Shown: piece by piece, positions 56,421-64,000 of the stretch
Numbering within the stretch: the stretch's first letter is position 1
Layout: every line of letters starts with the position of its first letter
Assembly (NCBI GenBank): GCA_905116865.2
Contig: CAJHNH020000510.1
Coordinates: 69,501-133,500 of the forward strand
Direction of reading: 5' to 3'
Length of the DNA stretch: 64,000 bases
From: Candidula unifasciata
Taxonomy: Eukaryota; Mollusca; Gastropoda; Stylommatophora; Geomitridae
The notes under the pieces: model-generated
The model's input: only the letters and a program-made list of their open reading frames with translations
Databases searched by the model: none
Told to the model about the DNA's origin: nothing
Made by a program: the position numbers and the translations under genes

Positions 56421-57122
56421 TGATGATCATGAGTTCAGGATTTGATGATGATGATTATGATTAGGTGATATTAGTATGACGATGATGATAAAAAGCTGAT
56501 TCTATATGATGATGATAATAAGGTAACATTAGCAAGATGATAATAGGTTGACATTAGCATATTGATGATATAGCATGGTAATGAGTTGATATTAGTATGT
56601 TAATGTGCTGATATGTGTATGACGATGATGACGAAATGCTGACGCTGATATTAGTAATCTGATGACAATGAAATGCTAAATCTTTTACAGGTGTAATACT
56701 GATGATATGCTGAAGCCAATATTAGGTTGATAATTATGTGCTGAAGTCAGTATTATATGATTATGATAATGAAATGCTGAAGCTGACGTGGCGATAATAT
56801 AATGCATATGAAGATATTAAAAGCTCGTTAATGACGATTTTATAATGACGACGACGATGCGTAGATAATGATAATTATTCTGAGGCGACAATGATATGAG
56901 ATAACTATTATCAGGAACATGGGGATGATGGGAATTTAACGATAACTATGATAACGACAATGGGATGATAAAACGACGACGTCGATGCAAAGATGAAATG
57001 AATGATGCCAATAAAGATAATGATACTACGATAACGACATGTTGATTCTCATATGATGCTGATTAAGACAATTTCACGATGACATGGTAATTATTATATG
57101 GCGATGCTAATGTTCTGAAATT
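56421..57122. other. GAT-rich low-complexity sequence
   Basis: Imperfect GATGAT and ATGATA repeats throughout, probably decayed satellite. No gene. Confidence 0.55.
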
Positions 57123-57255
57123 GGTATGATGAAGATGATGATGATGGTAGTGATGATGATGGTGATGATGATGGTGATGATGATGGTGATGATGATGGTG
57201 ATGATGGTGGTGATGATGATGGTGATGATGATGGTGATGATGATAATGATGAAAA
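57123..57255. repeat. (GATGAT/GGTGAT)n
   Basis: GATGATGATGGT units about 12 bp long; encodes poly-His on minus as an artefact. Confidence 0.93.
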
Positions 57256-57654
57256 ACATCAACATACATGAAGAAAATATGTTGATATGATGACGACAGT
57301 GCTGATTTTATGATGACAGGATAACCATATTATGACAGTGATGATGTTCTTTTACTGGCAAGATGATGGACGACGACGATGATGATGATGATGGCGGCGA
57401 CGAGAATACAGTAAGGCAATAAAGATTATGAAGCACTTATTGAAACAATGATTATAATTATTAAATGTTCTGTTGTTGATGATATGCTTTTGATTATAAT
57501 GATTATGAAAATATGACATCTTAAAAATGATTGAATGACGATACAATGATGAGAATAATGATACCGGTGCTGATGTATAGAAAGCCTGTACTGAAGATGT
57601 TTACAGTGACAGTTGACAGTACAGGACAGTGTTGGTCAGTTGCCCCTCCGTCAT
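57256..57654. other. GAT-rich low-complexity sequence
   Basis: Continues the GAT-rich theme with no gene recognised. Confidence 0.5.
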
Positions 57655-57872
57655 TTGATGCTAAACACTGTTTTGTTGACCCCTGGTGGGTGGTGTGGTC
57701 AGCGTCATTCCTGCCAGGTTTATTTCCCGTGATACTTCATGGACATCCATACTGGGGTGGGTCGGTTTGGGAGCTTAGTTCGCATATTTTGCATATCAGC
57801 GCCGGATGGATTGGAACCTAAGACTTGTATGCGGCTGTTGAGCGTCTAACCACTACACCGAAGTGGCTCCAT
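57655..57872 (-). repeat. SINE-2 copy, diverged
   Basis: Minus strand: GGAGCCACTTCGGTGTAGTG, GTTAGACGCTCAACAGCC, a B-box-like GTTCCAATCC, GGAAATAAACCTGGCAGGAA and ATGACGCTGACCACACCACC. Confidence 0.8.
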
Positions 57873-57874
57873 CA

Positions 57875-59420
57875 CAATAATAGTTATTGTGATGTTAGGA
57901 ATGGAAGGGACGAGGACAGCAATGAAATGATAGCAGTCAGATAGTTATTGTGATGTTAAGAATGGAAGGGACGATGACAGCAAAAGTAATGATAGCCGTC
58001 AGATAGCTATTGTGATGTTAAGAATGGAAGAGACGATGTCAGTAATAGTAATGATAGCCGTCAGATAGTTATTGTGATGTTGAGAATGGAAGGGACGATG
58101 ACAGCAAAAGTAATGATAGCCGTCAGATAGCTATTGTGATGTTAAGAATGGAAGAGACGATGTCAGTAATAGTAATGATAGCAGTCAGATAGTTATTGTG
58201 ATGTTAAGAATGGAAGGGACGATGACAGCAATAGTAATGATAGCAGTCAGATAGTTATTGTCATGTTAAGAATGGAAGGGACGATGACAGCAATAGTAAT
58301 GATAGCCGTCAGATAGCTATTGTGATGTTAACAATGGAAGAGACGATGTCAGTAATAGTAATGATAGCCGTCAGATAGTTATTGTGATGTTAAGAATGAA
58401 AGGGAGAGGACAGCAATGAAATTATAGCAGTCAGATAGTTATTGTGATGTTAAGAATGGAAGTGACGATGACAGTAATAGTAATGGTAGCAGTCAGATAG
58501 TTATTGTGATGTTAAGAATGGAAGTGAAGATTACAGCAATGATAATGATAGCAGTCAGATAGTTATTGTGATATTCAGAATGGAAGTGAAGATGTCAGCG
58601 ATAGTAATGATAGCAGTCAGATAGTTATTGTGATGTTAAGAATGGAAGGCACGATGACAGCAGTAGTAATGATAGCAGTCAGATAGTTATTGTGATGTTA
58701 AGAATGGAAGAGACGATGTCAGTAATAGTAATGATAGCAGTCAGATAGTTATTGTGATGTTAAGAATGAAAGGGAGAGGACAGCAATGAAATTATAGCAG
58801 TCAGATAGTTATTGTGATGTTAAGAATGGAAGGGACGATGACAGCAATAGTAATGATAGCAGTCAGATAGTTATTGTGATGTTAAGAATGGAAGGGACGA
58901 TGACAGCAATAGTAATGATAGCCGTCAGATAGCTATTGTGATGTTAACAATGGAAGAGACGATGTCAGTAATAGTAATGATAGCCGTCAGATAGTTATTG
59001 TGATGTTAAGAATGAAAGGGAGAGGACAGCAATGAAATTATAGCAGTCAGATAGTTATTGTGATGTTAAGAATGGAAGTGACGATGACAGTAATAGTAAT
59101 GGTAGCAGTCAGATAGTTATTGTGATGTTAAGAATGGAAGTGGAGATTACAGCAATGATAATGATAGCAGTCAGATAGTTATTGTGATATTAAGAATGGA
59201 AGTGAAGTTGTCAGCGATAGTAATGATAGCAGTCAGATAGTTATTGTGATGTTAAGAATGGAAGGGACGATGACAGCAGTAGTAATGATAGCAGTCAGAT
59301 AGTTATTGTGATGTTAAGAATGGAAGGGACGATGACAGTAATAGTAATGATAGTTGTCAGAAAGTTATTGTGATGTTAAGAATGGAAGGGACGATGTCAG
59401 CAATGATAATGACAACAGTC
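57875..59420. repeat. 62-bp minisatellite with a large internal duplication
   Basis: About 25 units: ATAGTTATTGTGATGTTAAG, AATGGAAGGGACGATGACAG, CAATAGTAATGATAGCAGTC, AG. The order of unit variants over 58188-58680 is repeated at 58804-59297 (offset about 616 bp, eight units), including a shared short unit with AATGAAAGGGAGAGGACAGC. Confidence 0.95.
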
Positions 59421-59720
59421 AGGAATTGTGATAAGAAGGACAGAAGTGACAATGTCAGCAATGTTAAAGACGATGGTGGCTGTTGGCAACTCTCCGTATT
59501 TCTAGACGATAGTGTTGTATTGTGCTATGATAAGGCTTCCGAGTCATACTTCCATGCAGATGACCACAATTAGAACCTGTGATTTCAGGACCGTTTTGTC
59601 ATTATGTGTATCAGGTGTTTCTTCTAAGAAGATCAGTTCACAACCTTGCTGCAATCACTGGTACATGACATTTTGCTCATTCAAATCTACCTCAATACAT
59701 GTTTCATTCATGTCCTGTTT

Positions 59721-60228
59721 GCACAGTGACGATGACAGCAATAGTAATGACAGCAATGGTAACGACAGCAATGGTAATGACAGCAATGGTAACGACAGCA
59801 ATGGTAATGGCAGCAATGGTAATGACAGCAATGGTAACGACAGCGATGGTAATGTCAGCAATGGTAACGACAGCAATGGTAATGGCAGCAATGGTAATGA
59901 CAGCAATGGTAATGACAGCAATGGTAATGACAGCAATGGTAACGACAGCAATGGTAATGACAACAATGGTAACGGCAGCAATGGTAATGACAGCCATGGT
60001 AATGGCAGCAATGGTAATGACAGCAATGGTAATGGCAGCAATGGTAATGACAGCAATAGTAATGGCAGCAATGGTAATGACAGCAATGGTAATGACAGCA
60101 ATGGTAATGGCAGCAATGGTAATGACAGCAATGGTAATGACAGCAATGGTAATGACAGAAATGGTAATGACAGCAATGGTAATGACAGCAATGGTAATGG
60201 CAGCAATGGTAATGGCAGTAATCATTGT
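59721..60228. repeat. 15-bp minisatellite
   Basis: About 33 units of AGCAATGGTAATGAC (variants AACGAC, AATGGC). The first unit, GACGATGACAGCAATAGTAA, equals a segment of the 62-bp unit. The repeat leaves frames open on both strands (for example 59512-60234 with an SNGND repeat); not considered a gene. Confidence 0.96.
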
Positions 60229-60747
60229 GAATAGTGACGATAATAATTATTATGATAGTTATGAAGGTGACTATAATGATCACAATTATTACGCAAAAAA
60301 AGAAACATGACAGAGGATGATGATTATGATTTTCACGACGTCAGTGATAAAAAGATAAGTTTAGTCTCGAGCTTTCATCACTGACATACATTCTCTAAAC
60401 TTTTCGAAGCCCTGCAACTATACATGCAAGATTCAGGTACAGTGGAATAATTTCAGCAAAAAAAAGCATCACAGAAATTTCAATTCTCACTATGCTCACA
60501 TTTTGTACTGTGCAATTACTAGCTAATTTTAACATGTTACCTGTGAGGATAGAGTGAGACATGAAGGTCTGTTGCAAAAGTGCCTAACAGCAAGATCTCC
60601 CCCCCCCCCCTTACCCCCCCCCCCACCCCCCACGCCTCCCCCCCCCCACCCTCAAAATGTTATGACATTATGACTTGGGCATTGGGCATGAACGTTGACA
60701 CAAATGCCCTGCTAAGGTGATTATGGGGGGGGGGGGGGGGGAACACG
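60229..60747. other. unassigned, C-rich and G-rich runs
   Basis: C-rich 60598-60650 and poly-G 60724-60741 flank the start of the 32-bp array; no gene. Confidence 0.5.
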
Positions 60748-61808
60748 ACTAAGCATCAGATCTATTACTAGAGATTTAGGCTGAGTGTCAGATCTTTCAC
60801 TGGAGATTTAGGCTGAGCATCAGATCTTTCACTGGAGATTTAGGCTGAGGGTCAGATCTTTCACTGGAGATTTAGGCTGAGGGTCAGATCTTTCACTGGA
60901 GATTTAGGCTGAGCGTCAGATCTTTCACTGGAGATTTAGGCTGAGGGTCAGATCTTTCACTGGAGATTTAGGCTGAGCGTCAGATCTTTCACTGGAGATT
61001 TAGGCTGAGGGTCAGATCTTTCACTGGAGATTTAGGCTGAGCGTCAGATCTTTCACTGGAGATTTAGGCTGAGGGTCAGATCTTTCACTGGAGATTTAGG
61101 CTGAGCGTCAGATCTTTCACTGGAGATTTAGGCTGAGGGTCAGATCTTTCACTGGAGATTTAGGCTGAGCATCAGATCTTTCACTGGAGATTTAGGCTGA
61201 GCATCAGATCTTTCACTGGAGATTTAGGCTGAGCATCAGATCTTTCACTGGAGATTTAGGCTGAGCATCAGATCTTTCACTGGAGATTTAGGCTGAGCAT
61301 CAGATCTTTCACTGGAGATTTAGGCTGAGCATCAGATCTTTCACTGGAGATTTAGGCTGAGCATCAGATCTTTCACTGGAGATTTAGGCTGAGCGTCAGA
61401 TCTTTCACTGGAGATTTAGGCTGAGCGTCAGATCCTTCACTGAAGATTTAGGCTGAGCATCAGATCTTTCACTGGAGATTTAGGCTGAGCATCAGATCTT
61501 TCACTGGAGATTTAGGCTGAGCGTCAGATCCTTCACTGGAGATTTAGGCTGAGCATCAGATCTTTCACTGGAGATTTAGGCTGAGCATCAGATCTTTCAC
61601 TGGAGATTTAGGCTGAGCGTCAGATCTTTCACTGGAGATTTAGGCTGAGCGTCAGATCCTTCACTGGAGATTTAGGCTGAGCGTCAGATCTTTCACTGGA
61701 GATTTAGGCTGAGGGTCAGATCCTTCACTGGAGATTTAGGCTGAGCGTCAGATCTTTCACTGGAGATTTAGGCTGAGGGTCAGATCCTTCACTGGAGATT
61801 TAGGCTGC
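60748..61808. repeat. 32-bp minisatellite
   Basis: About 33 nearly identical units: GCGTCAGATCTTTCACTGGA then GATTTAGGCTGA. Variation is almost limited to GCGTC / GGGTC / GCATC and CTTTC / CCTTC. Each unit has an AGATCT palindrome. Confidence 0.96.
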
Positions 61809-62055
61809 TGCATTCAAGAGAATAGGGCTTCGAAAATCGAGGAAGATAGGGTCTGAGGGCACAAGCCATTTGACGAAAACCACACATAGTTTGCGGGATC
61901 GCTCGTTTTAGTTCATGTTGTCAAAATTATTTTCATCAAACGGATTATACAAATTGTATATGAAACACACAAATTCAATCAATGTATGTATAATTATTGT
62001 AGGTAATGTGACAAATATATACGTACTCTGTTGTAGGTACAACCTGAAATTACTA

Positions 62056-62115
<60 letters not shown>

Positions 62116-63404
62116 ATGCACGTGTGTGTTTGTGTGTGTGTTCGTGTTCGTGTAAGTTCTCGTAAGGTCGTAAGTGGCATTAGTCGCAAGTGGAGGAAAG
62201 TATGTCTTTCCTTGGTGGAACTGGAGAGGTTTGACAACCACTCAATTAGAGCTGGTTACAGTAACAACTGTTTGGGACACTGTTAGGGAAGTGAATCAGT
62301 CAGATGGAGGCCTCTAAGATATGACTGCAAGCAAACCAGTTGACATAAGCACAGGTTAGGACTTGATCAATGACTTGAGCTCATGAGAGAGTGTGTCATC
62401 TCCGAGAAGCTGAGCAGTGGGTTGTCTCCCCTGTCGAATACTTTTAGTCCCAGATGCTGAAATTAGAGATGACATCAGATCGTTATTGTTTTATAAAGTA
62501 TGCAATCGAAGATTCACAGTAATTAGTTATCGCTTTGTGCGAGCATAGACTTGAAAGTTAGCAATATATGATTACTGTCAGATAGAAATATACATTTTTA
62601 AGATTAAAATTAAATTGCTTTTGTCTGACAGAAACCTGACATTGACGATTAAAATTATATCTATGTATTAGAAAATAGAACTACAGATTTTACTTTATAT
62701 CATTAGAGTGGATACAAGCAAAATTGAATAGTAACATGATGACAACATGGCTTGGGAGGCATGGAAATACAGATTGACACTGTTTCGTTATGGTTTGACA
62801 GAAGCGTGTACTTGAAGAGTAATATAATGAAGAGTAATATAATTGTCTTATTGTTTGAAACATTCGTGGAATAAAATGCCAGTATTATTTAGGTATTGTT
62901 TTATGAAAACATAAAACTGAACATTAGCATTGCGTCATTAGTGTGCGATGAAAATATATGTTGACAAATTCCTGTATTTTTACAAACAACTTCATGTGAA
63001 TGAATAAATCAATCAATCAAGAACTGATATCTCTGCTCTCGGGACACTGCCATACGTGCTTCGTCTCCTGACTCAGTAAGCAATGAAGAGTCGGCACGCT
63101 AATATTACTTGCTGCAACCTGAGTGAAATCAGTTTGTGTGTCCCACTCAGTGTTGAACATCCTCCAGACCCTCTGTTCAAGAATTAGTCTTCCACAATAT
63201 GGATATTTTCTTGTTCTGGAAATCAAACTGCTTTGGCTCTATTAAACGCCACAGGGTCATGATTGCTTAAAGAATATGTATGGGGTCAAACCGAGCACCG
63301 GTGGAGACCGGATATTGACGTCACCGTTTCGATGTCGGAAACACGGAGATGCATTCCATCAACTTAGCACCTGATAATGCTGAGCATGCACTCCACCCAT
63401 GAAG
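61809..63404. other. unassigned, with (GT)n at 62057-62114
   Basis: AT-rich; a GT microsatellite of about 29 units. Open frames near it reflect the microsatellite. No gene or known repeat noticed. Confidence 0.45.
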
Positions 63405-63579
63405 CAGGGCTATTCAACTGGCGGCCCTCAGCCATATCAGGTCCGCGGAGGCCTAGCAAGTGGCTCGCAGATCATTGCCATTTGTATTCTATTAATGATC
63501 TATCTACCCTGGTGCTGTGGCTTCTAGCCCGAAACGATACCCATTTTGAAAATGTTGGCCCCTGAGTTGAATAGCCCTG
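63405..63579. mobile_element. hAT-like MITE
   Basis: A 175-bp sequence with terminal inverted repeats CAGGGCTATTCAACT ... AGTTGAATAGCCCTG (15 bp perfect, with further imperfect match inside). The CAGGG start and small size are typical of non-autonomous hAT DNA transposons. The expected 8-bp target duplication is not clean: flanks share TGAAG but shifted. No transposase. Confidence 0.75.
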
Positions 63580-64000
63580 CTGAAGACTGTATGCTGCTAA
63601 CAGACAGGACACTTGGCCTCTTCCAACCTTTGTGAAACTAAAACTGTTCAACAAAACGGGAGGATATTGACTGCACAATAGCTTTCTTCAAGGCTACTGG
63701 CCTCCTAATACAGTGTTTTTTTTTTTCTTCTGAAAGAAGGCTCAAAGAAGGAAAAGCCTGTGTGCTTCGCTTATTGTTATCTCTTTACTAATTAAATATT
63801 TGTGCTTATACTATGTTGCTAACAGTCTGTTTCCTTGTCTTCTCTTGGAACCATTGTTTTAACTGGCTGGGAGTTATTTTCATATGCACAGCCATTTCTT
63901 TGTCTTTTCAAAGTTTCGCGGGCGACAGGTCCACACTTCTGCAAGTTCCCGCCCACACATTTAGATGCCATGGTTGTCGCCCTAAACAGCGAGAAGAGGA
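63580..64000. other. no recognisable feature
   Basis: No gene or known repeat noticed up to the window end. Confidence 0.45.

Noticed and set aside
59512..60310. Frames of 140-240 codons with SNGND or MVMTA repeats
   Set aside because: Products of the 15-bp array; open on both strands and in several frames, with no start context or splice support.
60748..61808. CRISPR-like regular array (32-bp unit)
   Set aside because: Direct tandem repeat without spacers.

Overview
The window looks like animal (metazoan) nuclear DNA: split coding sequence with GT-AG introns, several families of APE-type LINEs, a Penelope-like element, tRNA-derived SINEs, a long-LTR retrotransposon and very many minisatellites. 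The mix of elements suggests a lophotrochozoan, most likely a mollusc; that is an inference from style, not a proof.

Only one host gene is supported. A plus-strand gene starts at 11007 with an 18-codon first exon (11007-11060), a GTGAGA donor, a 4.1-kb phase-0 intron and a 73-codon second exon (15180-15398). The joined reading frame resembles the N-terminus of adenylate kinase 5 (AK5), ahead of its first kinase domain. No P-loop exon is visible further on, so the catalytic part lies beyond the window or the gene is incomplete here.

The rest is mobile and satellite DNA. Left part (1-10.9 kb): LINE and SINE fragments, a 47-bp minisatellite, a decayed Penelope-like element (5965-7890) with a hammerhead-like 3' motif, and a 38/80-bp higher-order minisatellite. 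Middle (11-31 kb): the AK5-like gene start, a LINE with RT motifs (12835-15055), LINE 3' fragments, and arrays of 27, 51, 33, 29 and 35 bp; the 35-bp array grew inside a LINE reading frame. 31.2-38.35 kb: an LTR retrotransposon with about 2.3-kb LTRs and two reading frames but no recognisable pol; both outermost LTR ends are missing. 38.5-46 kb: a nested graveyard of SINEs and LINEs, including a short Penelope derivative inside a SINE with a 13-bp target duplication. 46-55 kb: microsatellites (one TTC tract of about 450 bp) and LINE fragments. 55-62 kb: four large minisatellites (54, 62, 15 and 32 bp), the 15-bp one apparently seeded by the 62-bp one. A 175-bp hAT-like MITE lies at 63405-63579.

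Repeat names used here are local labels: LINE-A (TGA-type tail), LINE-B (GACAA tail), LINE-D (RTE-like), LINE-E (TGA-type tail), LINE-G (RNase H type), LINE-H (TGAA tail), LINE-J, LINE-K, LINE-R (RNase H type, GAA tail); SINE-1, -2 and -5 are tRNA-headed; SINE-3 has a GAA tail; SINE-4 ends in CCTGGTGGGGTA plus a variable short tandem repeat. No window-wide search was possible, so family names, copy counts and borders are by eye.
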